Assembly (NCBI RefSeq): GCF_000142905.1
Contig: NW_013657676.1
Location: 261,382-302,632 of the forward strand
Source: Thecamonas trahens ATCC 50062
Taxonomy: Eukaryota; Apusozoa; Apusomonadida; Apusomonadidae
DNA length: 41,251 bases
Reading direction: 5' to 3'
The notes beneath the pieces are model-generated. The model searched no databases and was not told where the DNA came from. It saw nothing but the letters and a program-made list of their open reading frames with translations. Position numbers and translations under genes: made by a program. Below are positions 17,667 through 27,300 of this stretch, piece after piece. Numbering within the stretch: position 1 is the first letter of the stretch; the number at the start of each line of letters is the position of its first letter.

Positions 17667-17732
17667 GACTCACACGCACCGCTCACCCAAAGCCACCGCT
17701 CGCGCCCACCCCACCCACCACCCATCTCCACC

Positions 17733-20700
17733 ATGCTCCAGTACAGCGGTACGCCCCTCCCTTCCTCTCCTCCCCTGCCCACACCCCCTTCTCCTCATTC
17801 CTTTGCTTGCTCTTTCCCCGTCACTCACCCCTCCCCCCTCTCCCCCTCCTCCGGCCGCAATCGACGATTCTACGACCTTTTCCAGGCGGAGCCAGCGGCG
17901 GGTCGTCGTCGTCGACGGCAGCGTCCGGACTCGTGGCCTACATCCGCAGCCTTCCGCCCAAGCCGGACAACACATTGCGCCTCTTCTCTCGCAAAGACTA
18001 CTGGACAGTGGCTGGCGATGACGCCCTGTTTGTGGCCATGGAGTACTACAAGACCAAAGCCGTCGTCCGCCACCTTGGCGGCGACGCCAGCTCGCCCGAC
18101 GCCATCCCTCACGTCTCCCTCTCGCGCGGCATGTTCCAGGACACCGTCCGCGACCTGCTCATGAACCGTAGGCTCAAGGTCGAGGTACATGCCCGCCGGA
18201 GCGGTAAGTGGGCGCTGACCGACACGGCATCGCCGGGCAACCTCAAGTGCTTTGAGGATCTGGTGTTCAAGGCCGCCGGCGCCAGCGCCGAGGCCGGCGA
18301 AGCATCGACGACCGCCGGTGCCAGCGCCATCGTCGCCGTCAAGGTCACGTCAGGACCGGCAGGCTCGGCCATTCTGGCGGCGGCCGCCGTCGACATTGCC
18401 GCTCGCCGCCTCCGTCTCGCGGAAATGCCGGAGAACGACCAGTTTACCAACTTTGAGGCGCTCCTCATCCAAACCGGTGCCTCGGAAGTCATTCTTCCGG
18501 CCAACCTCCCGCCGCAGACCTCCAAGCGGCTGCTTGGCATCGCCCAAGCTGCTGGCGTCCTTGCCACCACCAAGTCGGCCTCGTCATTCTCGGCCAACAG
18601 CATCGAGCAGGACGTCCGCCGGCTCACCGGGCTTGACGCCGACAAGCCGCTCGCCGAGCTCGACGCGCGCGCCGCTGCCTCTGCTCTCGGTGCCCTCCTC
18701 AAGTACCTCGAGCTGCTGGACGACCCCTCGCTGTACGGCAAGTACAAGCTCTCGGCGCTCAACCTCGCCGAGTACATGCGCCTCGACGCCGCTGCCCTTG
18801 CCGCCCTCCATCTCTTCGAGACCGGGCCCGGCGCGTCGTCGGCCTCGACCGGCGGCGGCTCGCTCTTCTCGCTCCTCAACAGGTGCAAGACCCCGCAGGG
18901 CTCGCGCAAGCTCCACCAGTGGATCAAGCAGCCGCTGCTGGACATTGTCAAGATCAACCGTCGCCTCGACCTTGTCGCCCTCTTTGTCGACGCAGTCGCC
19001 GTCCGCACCTCGCTCCACTCGGAGCTGCTCAAGACCGTCCCGGATCTCTTCCGTCTCGCCTCCAAGTTCCTCAAGTCGCGCGCCTCGCTCGAGGACATGG
19101 TCCGGCTCTACCAGGTCGCCGCCAAGCTCCCGGCCATCGTCGAGACGCTCAACTCATGGACGGGGCCGGGCGCGGAGCTCCTAGCCTCGGCCTTTGCCGT
19201 CCCGCTCGCCGAAGTCGCCACAGACCTCAAGCCCTTCCAGCAGCTCGTCGAGTCCACCATCGACCTCGCCCGCGCAGACGCCCACGACTTTGTCATCCTC
19301 CGCTCCGTCGACGCCCAGCTCGACAAGCTCGCCACCGCCCGCGATGCCCTCATCGCCCGCATCGAGGCCATTCACGGCGACGTCAACGCCCGCCTCGCTG
19401 CAAAGGCCAAGGCCAAGTCGTCCGCCGCTTTTGTCAAGCTCGAGGTCAACGACCAGCACGGCTACTACATGCGCATCGCCCGCTCCAAGGAGAAGATCCT
19501 CCGCGGCGACGCCCGCTACACCACCCTCGAGACCCGCAAGGACGGTGTCAAGTTTGCCACCCCGACCTGCTCAAGCTCTCCGCCTCGTACCGCACCACCG
19601 TCAAGGCCTACGCCGCCCAGCAGGCCGAGATCGAAGCCAAGGTCCTCGGCATCGGCGCCACCTACACCGCCGTGTTTGAGGACCTCAACGACATCGTTGC
19701 CTCGCTCGACGTCCTCGTCGCCCTCGCAGAAGCCTCGCTCTCCGCGCCCATCCCCTACATCCGCCCCACCCTCGTTCCGCACGGCACCGCCGGCCTCTCG
19801 CTCATCGACTCGCGCCACCCGTGCCTCGAGGCCATGCCCGACATTCAGTTTATCCCCAACAACGTCGAGCTTGGCCCGCCCGGCGACAAGCGCCTCCTCC
19901 TCATGACCGGGCCCAACATGGGCGGCAAGTCGACGTACATCCGCCAGGTCGGCGTCATCGTCCTCATGGCACAAATCGGCTGCTTCGTCCCCGCATCCTC
20001 CGCCACCATCCCGCTCGTCGACTGCATCCTCGCTCGCGTCGGCGCCGGCGACTCGCAGCTCCGCGGCGTCTCCACCTTTATGGCAGAGATGCTCGAGACC
20101 GCCTCCATCCTCGCCACCGCCTCGCCGGCCTCGCTCATCATCATCGACGAGCTCGGCCGCGGCACCTCGACCTACGACGGATACGGCCTCGCCTACGCCA
20201 TCGCCGAGCACATTGCCAAGGACCTCGGCTCGCTCTGCCTCTTTGCCACACACTTTCATGAGCTCACCCAGCTCGAGTCGCTCCTCCCTAGGGCCGTCAC
20301 CAACGTCCACGTCACTGCCCACACCGCAGACGATGCCCTCACCCTCCTCTACAAGGTCCGCCCTGGCCCGTGCGACCGCTCCTTTGGCATTCACGTCGCA
20401 CGCCTCGCCCACTTTCCGCCGCGCGTCATCAACATGGCCAAGCGCAAGGCTGAAGCCCTCGAAGACTTTGACTCGATGGCCGCGGGCCTCGAGTCGGGTG
20501 ACTTGCCGGCGCCCAAGCGCGCAAAGAACCTTTCCGCAGACATTGTCGCCGCCGGCGAAGCCGCCATCAAGGACTTTCTCGCCGCAGCCAAGACCCAGCT
20601 GGCGGGCACGGTCCAGCTCGACGACGCCCTGGCCGCAGAGCTCTCCGATGCCGACCGCTCCGCCCTCTCTCCGCTCATTGCCAAGCTCCGCAACTCGTCC

Positions 20701-20748
20701 AACCCATACGTCGTCTCGCTCCTCGACTCGTTTGCCGTGCAAAGCTGA
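17733..20748 (+). CDS. MSH2: DNA mismatch repair ATPase MSH2, with an apparent one-base frameshift
   Basis: MSH2 pairs with MSH6 or MSH3 to recognise mismatches. Exon 1 (17733-17748) encodes MLQYS plus one base. Exon 2 starts at 17886 (phase 1) and gives GGASGGSSSS, then LVAYIRSLPPKPDNTLRLF and the connector and lever domains (FSLLNRCKTPQGSRKLHQWI). After LETRKDGVKFAT at ~19558 the frame breaks. Homology resumes in the next frame as DLLKLSASYRTTVKAY and continues to the stop at 20748. That part carries Walker A TGPNMGGKSTYIRQ (~residue 680), STFMAEMLETA, Walker B IIIDELGRGTSTYDGYG, ATHFHELTQLE and FGIHVARLAHFP. One base missing from the C4 tract 19560-19563 explains the shift. Corrected length would be about 959 residues (human 934). 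A sequencing or assembly error is more likely than a real lesion, because the second half is fully conserved. Confidence 0.96.
17749..17885 (+). other. MSH2 intron (137 bp)
   Basis: Donor AGCG|GTACGC, acceptor TTTTCCAG|GCG, phase 1, after only 16 coding bases. The interior is strongly pyrimidine-rich. Confidence 0.87.
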
Positions 20749-20750
20749 GC

Positions 20751-23273
20751 TCAGCACGATGCCGCGCTGGCGCCGGCGGTGTCGACAACGGTGTAGGCCG
20801 CAAGCTCCACCTCGCGCGCGCTCGCCTCCCACTGCAGCATCCCGCCCATAAACTCCAGCAGCCACTGCTCGTTGCTCGCCGACCTTGTGCTCCACTCGAG
20901 TCGAGACCGCAGTTCGGCTACAACCTCGTCCCGCGAGCGAGGGGCAGGGCTCGACTCGCTCGCCGGCGCAAGCAGCGCCTCGTACCGCAGCGCCTTGTCA
21001 GGGCACTCGGCAGCGGCACGCGCCAGCCAGCTCGTCGGCGGTGGCCCCAGGAGCTCGACCATGCCCGCCAGCGCCTGCGCCTCGTTGGCAACGTTGAACA
21101 GCGGCTTTCCGCCAGATGCAACCTCGAACGCCACGCACGCCAGCGACCACCCGTCGGTCCCGCTCCCGTACGCGCCCGTGTACCCGACCACAGCCTCGGG
21201 CGACCGGTACAGCAGCGTTTGCAGGTGCGAGACCCGCTGCGCATCAGCAATCCGAAACGACGAGCCGTAGTCGGTCAGTCGGAACCGCTCCGCCTCTCCA
21301 TCGGTGCACACAACCAAGATGTTCTCCGGCTTGACGTCGCCATGAACGAGCCCGGCGAGCCCGTGAAGCGCCAGTGCCTCACAGCCATCGCGGACCACGC
21401 CGCACGCCGTCGCGGCCCGCGCACCAGCCTCCGCCGCTTTGAGTGAGCTCCGCATGTAGTGTAGCAGGTCGCAAGCACACCACTCCAGCAGAATGCACAT
21501 GTGCGCCTTGGCCTCAAACGACTCCAGCGGGAGCAGGATCGGGAGCGCTGCGAGTGAGTCCCGCTCAAAGCCGGAAGCTTCCAGCGCGCCCGACAAGTGG
21601 TCCAGCATGTCGAGCTCGTGCCAGCCGAGTGCCGCCATGTCCGCCGATGCGTGAAGGACCTTGAGTGCCCGCACCGGCGTGCCGGCCACAGCGTGGTCGC
21701 GCACCGTCGCCACCGCGCCCGACACGCCCTCGCCGGCCATGCCCAGCACCTCAAACCGAAACGCAATGCTCGCGCCGGCAGGAAGAACCTCGACCTGTGC
21801 CGCCTCATCGCTTGGCCAGACCGGATCACGCCCTGTCCCGACGTAATACACCCGCGCCACGTTCCACATGGCGTCGCGGAGCCGCGGCGGCAACCGCTCG
21901 CCGTGCGCGGCAATGGCCGAGGCCGGCGAGAGGCCCAACGTTGCTGACTCGCCGCCACTGCCACTTGCTGGCCGCTCGTGCGGCGCCGCCACTAGCGTGG
22001 CCACCGCAAGCTGCGGCGACGAGTCGGGCGAAGTGACCGGCGAGCTCGGTGCGGTTCCGGGCGCACTACCCACAAAGCCGAGCGCCGACGCCGAGACAAG
22101 GGCAGCGGCGGCGGCGTACGCATCGCCCCACCACCGACCGCTCACAAGTTGGCCGTCACTCACGACATAGCCAGCCGCGTCCGGCACAAGCGCGGTCCCG
22201 GGCTTGCCCAGCAGTAGAGGGCCCGGCATCAACGACACGCCGGCGACCCGCTCAAGCTGCGCCGCAAATGTGCCGGCGTCTGACACCGCATACTGCGAGC
22301 CGCGGATGAGGCGCGTCTTGCGCTGCGCGCTACCGGGCAGTGTCGTCACCGCACGCCCGTCCAGCAGCGATGATGTCGAGCCGGGCACGGTGACCTTGGA
22401 CAGAACCAGCACCGCGCCGCCAACAGTGGCGATCGGGAGTCCGGCAGCCCAAAACTGCGCCACAGCCAGTGCCACCTCGCGGCTCTCCAGCATCGCAGCT
22501 TGGTACTCGACGCTGAGTCCTGATGGTAAGTAAAGGCCTGCGTATGCGTCCGGATGCGCGTCGCACACGTCCAGCGGCTCGCAGAAGGTCGAGGCCTCCA
22601 TAAGCTGCGCGGCCTCAAACTGGACGTCACGAGGTGCGGCGCTGAGCAGCGCCTCGTCGGCAACAGGCACTGCTCCGCGCGGTGTGGCAAACACAACATC
22701 AACTGCAGCCTCGGAAAGGACCCGCCACGCGCTGGCCACGTCTGCGAGGTCGACGCCGCGGTCCGGGAGCACCACCAAGACCCGGCCGGTCGGTGCGAGC
22801 ACGTGTGTGCCAATGTCCAGAAAGGCACGGACAACAGGGAGCGAGCGGACAATCTCGTGCGAGCACACAACATCGAGGAGGAGATCAAAGGCGGCCCGAC
22901 GCGCGGCGACGACGGCCGGCGCCCGCGACCGCGAGCGCAGACCCCACGTCTTGGCCGGCATCTGTGGCAGATCAGGCAAGCCTACGACCTCGTGCCGGAG
23001 CGCCTCGGTCAGCGCAGTGTGAAAGGCGTCAAACTGTGAGTACGTACGGTGAACCCGCCAGCTCGCCGGCGCCGCGCCGTCTGCGTCGGCCGTCACCGTC
23101 ACCGCCACCTCGTAGCGCATGCAGCGCGCGCCCGGCGCCCATGGCGGCGCATCGTCCACAGCCTCGGCCACTTCAGCTTCAACCCAGGCCTCGTCCAGCT
23201 CGCTCCGCGATAGACTGCGCCACGGGCCGGCATGCGAGACCGGCTTGGCCCATGGGTGCGGCACCGCATACAT
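20751..23273 (-). CDS. PX domain - DJ-1/PfpI-like domain - DYRK-like protein kinase fusion
   Basis: Single exon, 840 residues, three domains. (1) PX phosphoinositide-binding domain at ~51-155: YEVAVTV, WRVHRTYSQFDAFHTAL, LPDLPQMPAKTW, then the terminal helix VVRAFLDIG. (2) DJ-1/PfpI (class I amidotransferase-like) fold at ~163-395: GRVLVVLPDRGVDLADV, VDVVFATPRG, AYAGLYLPSG, GLPIATVGGAVLVL and VVSDGQLVSGRWWGDAYAAA. The elbow that normally carries the nucleophilic Cys reads TVGG, so it is probably non-catalytic. (3) Protein kinase at ~504-790: FEVLGMAGEGVSGAV, Lys538 in RALKVL, ILLEWCACDLLHYM, HGDVKPEN (D646; HGD instead of HRD), LTDYGSS (DYG), LLYRSPEAVVG and GTDGWSLACV. The CMGC/DYRK style of the activation segment suggests that subfamily. 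PX implies recruitment to endosomal membranes (inference). The stop lies two bases from the convergent MSH2 stop. Confidence 0.86.
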   Translation of the reverse strand: MYAVPHPWAKPVSHAGPWRSLSRSELDEAWVEAEVAEAVDDAPPWAPGARCMRYEVAVTVTADADGAAPASWRVHRTYSQFDAFHTALTEALRHEVVGLPDLPQMPAKTWGLRSRSRAPAVVAARRAAFDLLLDVVCSHEIVRSLPVVRAFLDIGTHVLAPTGRVLVVLPDRGVDLADVASAWRVLSEAAVDVVFATPRGAVPVADEALLSAAPRDVQFEAAQLMEASTFCEPLDVCDAHPDAYAGLYLPSGLSVEYQAAMLESREVALAVAQFWAAGLPIATVGGAVLVLSKVTVPGSTSSLLDGRAVTTLPGSAQRKTRLIRGSQYAVSDAGTFAAQLERVAGVSLMPGPLLLGKPGTALVPDAAGYVVSDGQLVSGRWWGDAYAAAAALVSASALGFVGSAPGTAPSSPVTSPDSSPQLAVATLVAAPHERPASGSGGESATLGLSPASAIAAHGERLPPRLRDAMWNVARVYYVGTGRDPVWPSDEAAQVEVLPAGASIAFRFEVLGMAGEGVSGAVATVRDHAVAGTPVRALKVLHASADMAALGWHELDMLDHLSGALEASGFERDSLAALPILLPLESFEAKAHMCILLEWCACDLLHYMRSSLKAAEAGARAATACGVVRDGCEALALHGLAGLVHGDVKPENILVVCTDGEAERFRLTDYGSSFRIADAQRVSHLQTLLYRSPEAVVGYTGAYGSGTDGWSLACVAFEVASGGKPLFNVANEAQALAGMVELLGPPPTSWLARAAAECPDKALRYEALLAPASESSPAPRSRDEVVAELRSRLEWSTRSASNEQWLLEFMGGMLQWEASAREVELAAYTVVDTAGASAASC

Positions 23274-24389
23274 GGCTCCTGTCCCAGCTGTAGGAAGGAT
23301 GCCCCTCCCCTATCTCCAGCCCTTGCCCTTTGCGGAGCTAGCGCGGCACGCGGCACGGGACACGCTCGTGATACGAACGCAAGTTGGCGGCCGCGGGGGG
23401 AGGGGAAGAGGGTGGTAGTGGGAAGGGAAGCGTTGCTGGCTGGGACTCGGTGCAGCTGCCGAGAGAGGTTGAAGAGAACGGGAGGGGGGGGGGNNNNNNN
23501 NNNNNNNNNNNNNNNNNNNNNNNNNNNNNNNNNNNNNNNNNNNNNNNNNNNNNNNNNNNNNNNNNNNNNNNNNNNNNNNNNNNNNNNNNNNNNNNNNNNN
23601 NNNNNNNNNNNNNNNNNNNNNNNNNNNNNNNNNNNNNNNNNNNNNNNNNNNNNNNNNNNNNNNNNNNNNNNNNNNNNNNNNNNNNNNNNNNNNNNNNNNN
23701 NNNNNNNNNNNNNNNNNNNNNNNNNNNNNNNNNNNNNNNNNNNNNNNNNNNNNNNNNNNNNNNNNNNNNNNNNNNNNNNNNNNNNNNNNNNNNNNNNNNN
23801 NNNNNNNNNNNNNNNNNNNNNNNNNNNNNNNNNNNNNNNNNNNNNNNNNNNNNNNNNNNNNNNNNNNNNNNNNNNNNNNNNNNNNNNNNNNNNNNNNNNN
23901 NNNNNNNNNNNNNNNNNNNNNNNNNNNNNNNNNNNNNNNNNNNNNNNNNNNNNNNNNNNNNNNNNNNNNNNNNNNNNNNNNNNNNNNNNNNNNNNNNNNN
24001 NNNNNNNNNNNNNNNNNNNNNNNNNNNNNNNNNNNNNNNNNNNNNNNNNNNNNNNNNNNNNNNNNNNNNNNNNNNNNNNNNNNNNNNNNNNNNNNNNNNN
24101 NNNNNNNNNNNNNNNNNNNNNNNNNNNNNNNNNNNNNNNNNNNNNNNNNNNNNNNNNACCCCCCACCCACCCACCCACCAGCCCAACCCACGCCTGTTCG
24201 ACCTCGACCCGCACGTCCACCAGCCCGGTCCACCCTCGCCGCTCATGCACTGTCCCCACACACACACACCACTCCCACACTACACACACACACACACACA
24301 CGCACACGCTACCCTCTAGCTCCACCCTCCTCACTCCTCCTCTCCACTCCCTCCATCCCCTCCCCTTCGCCGCATTGCCTCCGTTCCAA
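23274..24389. other. Intergenic region with assembly gap
   Basis: Bases 23494-24157 are N (664 bases). The left flank ends in a poly-G run (GGAGGGGGGGGGG) and the right flank starts ACCCCCCACCC. The sequenced parts show no gene. On the right are C-rich leader and a CA repeat (24281-24302) upstream of the calpain. The gap could hide UTR exons of the calpain or the kinase, or a small gene. Confidence 0.9.
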
Positions 24390-27300
24390 AGTACGCCCAC
24401 CAACCCTCACCTCCCCCCTCCTCCTCCCTGCCCCACCTTTAACTCACAAATCTACAGTGGCCGACCGCATCGACACCAACCGCGGGACGATCGCCGACTC
24501 GCTGGAGCGTGACATCGACCAGGCCACGTTCTGGAGGCTGACGCTCTACCTTGGCCTGCCATGCGTCCTCTTTACCGTCCTGGCTTGGCTCTTCCAGCAC
24601 TGGGTCGTCCACTACCGGCCCAACAGGGCGAAGGCTACCCTCGCCAAGCTCTGGGCCTCGCGTGGATGGGGTAGCCGCAGCTTTACCGTGGGCAAGCACG
24701 TCATGACCTTTGCCACCGTTGCCATCGTCTCGTGGCCCTTTGCCTACCTCCTCGCCTGGGCTGCCGCCGTCTCGGATCGCGTCGTCAACGTCCTTGGCGT
24801 CGCCATCCTACTCGGCGGTACCTACCTGCTCTTCACCGGCTTTGCGCTCTTCAACTGGGCGGCAACCGCGTGGCGGCTCACCATCTGGCCGGTCCTCTCT
24901 TTCATGACCATCTCTTGCACCTTTGTCGTCTTTATGGTCTACATCGCCTTTACCACCGAGCCGTACACCTTTATCGGCGTGACCCAGGTCTGGCTCTCGC
25001 TCAACTCGTACCCGCTCATTGTCGCTGGCTTTATCGAGTACACTGGCTCGATCTTTGGCGACTTTCGGGCACTTGCCGCCACCCACTACTCGCGCTCGCT
25101 GCGCCTCTTCTCGTGGTCGGGCAACAAGCGGTCGTGGGCCTCGTTCATCCTCACCATCGTCTCGTACCACGCGCTCGTCGGCTACATCGTCACCGCCTGG
25201 CGTCTCGAGCACGACGGCCAGTGCTCGGCTGACGAGTCGTGCTCGCAGTTTACCCGCATCGCCGTCGCAAACTCGCTCCTCCTCGTCGTTCTCGACGCCG
25301 TCCTCGTCATGTACAACCTCTCGCGCAAGTCCAAGCTCCCGGCCTCGGTCAACGCTCTCTTTCTCATCGCCTCGCGCTCGTCCATGATCTTCTACGGTGA
25401 GTCTTACTGGTTCTTTGCGCACGCCACTACCTACGCTGTCTCGGCCACCGCCCTCGGCATCCATATCGTCAACAAGAAGCTCCCGGTCCCGGTCTCGATG
25501 CTCCACTCCAAGGCCGCCCTCATCAAGTCGCTCGTCGGCGCCTCGCCCAAGACCTCCGCCTCGGGCTCGGCCATCTCGGCCTCGGCCACCTCGGTCTCGG
25601 CGGCTGTCTCCGACTCGGGTGACATGTTCCTGGAGCGGACTCGCATCGTTCAGTTGTTCCCCTGGCTCCGCTCCAAGACCCTTGCCTTTGTCGTCCTTGT
25701 CGCCGCCTTTGGCCTCGACATCGCCATTGTCGCCGGTGCCGACCTCGCCGAAAAAGTCACCGTCCGTGGCGTCTCGTTTGAGCAGTGGATCGTCGGCTTT
25801 GCCGCCCTCCTCCTCTCATTTGTCCTTCCGGCCCTCTGGGCCGTCTACCGCGTCTACCAGCGCTCGGCATACCGGGTCTCGTGGCAGCTTGCCGCTGCAA
25901 GCCTCCTTGTGGAGGCCGTATCGGTCGGCGCTGGCCTTCTCTTCTACACTGCCACCGAGTCGGTAGTCACGCTTTGCGTCGCCATCTTTGCGCCGCCCTA
26001 CTTTGTGGCTGGCCTAATCGCCTTTTTCGACTGGCCGACAAACCCCATGTACGCGCACTACCACAAGGCCAACGAGTCGCACTGGGTCTTTGCCGCTGCC
26101 GCTTCCTCCATGCTGGCTATCCTCCTCGCCGCCACTTTTGTCATCGCCAGCGTCAACTCACCGGCATGGCACGGATTCGTTGTCACCGGCATCACTGCCA
26201 TCGTCACCCTCACCGCCATTGCGCTCTACCGCTTCTACCACACACTCCGCGCCTGGGACCCGGTTGTCGTCACTTCTCTGGTGGTCATCCTTGTTATCCT
26301 CTGGGGCGCCGGTGCCGCGCTCTGGGACTCGGAGCTCGACGCGGAGATCAACAAGAGCTCGTTTGGCCTCATCCTCGGCGGCGTCATGTATCCGACTCTC
26401 ATCGCGCTAGCCATGGCCCTCATCCAGTGGCGCGATCGCGGCTACCGCGTCTCGCTCTTCCTCGGCCTCGCGCTCGTCCTCACAGCTGTCCTTTTCATCG
26501 TCTTTGCCGCCCTCCTCACCGCCATCGTCTCGGTCGTCGCCGGCACCATCGTCGCCGCCGTTGTCCTCTTCGGCTGCGCCGGTATCGCCACAGCGCTCTA
26601 CTGGGCGCACAACGACTTTTTCCTGCCGCGCCTCTTCCGCATCGGTGGTCTTGCCCTCCTTGTCGTCTGCGCTGCCGTCGGTGTCATCATCGGCTTTGTC
26701 GCCGCGCCGTTTGTCGGCTTCTCCATTGGCTGGGCCTGCCTCTTTGTCTTTACCGCCTCGCGCGCCCTCCAACGCATCTCGACCGTCTACTGGTCATCGT
26801 CATCATCGCCCATTTTCTACGGCCGCTTCCTCTTCCCGGTCTTCCAGTATTCCAAGACCCGCAAGGTCATGGTCTCGGTGACATCGACAGTCCTCCTTGT
26901 CTACGCCGCCCTTCTCACCGTGGTCGCCTGGGGCGTGGTTGCCACGCTCTTCCTCAACCCGCCGTGGGTCGGCCTCGTCACCTCCTCGCTCACGCTCTCA
27001 ATCATGCTCGCGTACACGCTGTACCTGCTCAACACTCGGGCATCGTCGTTCCTCTCTGCCGCCCGCGCCACGCCGTCAGCCGCCGTCGAGACGCTCCGGG
27101 CTTCGGCTGCCACCCAGTACCTCCAGTCGGTCCGCCCGTCGTCGACCATCCTCTCGGACGTCTTCCACGCGGCACGGACCGCCAAGACGGTCGACGAGTA
27201 CCTCGAGCTCAACAAGCTTGACGCAGAGCTCAACGCGAGCTGGACTGCCGAGCAAAAGTTTGCCGCCGCCCTCTGCATGCTCATCGGCGACCACCGCGCG

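Noticed and set aside
19555-19570. Programmed ribosomal frameshift or short intron in MSH2
   Set aside because: There is no X-XXY-YYZ slippery heptamer and no GT...AG pair that would repair the frame. MSH2 is not known to use frameshifting. A lost base in the C run is simpler.
23232-24512. Several 300-430 codon open frames running through the N gap on both strands
   Set aside because: They exist only because N is not read as a stop. The flanking codons are CA repeats or leader sequence with no homology.
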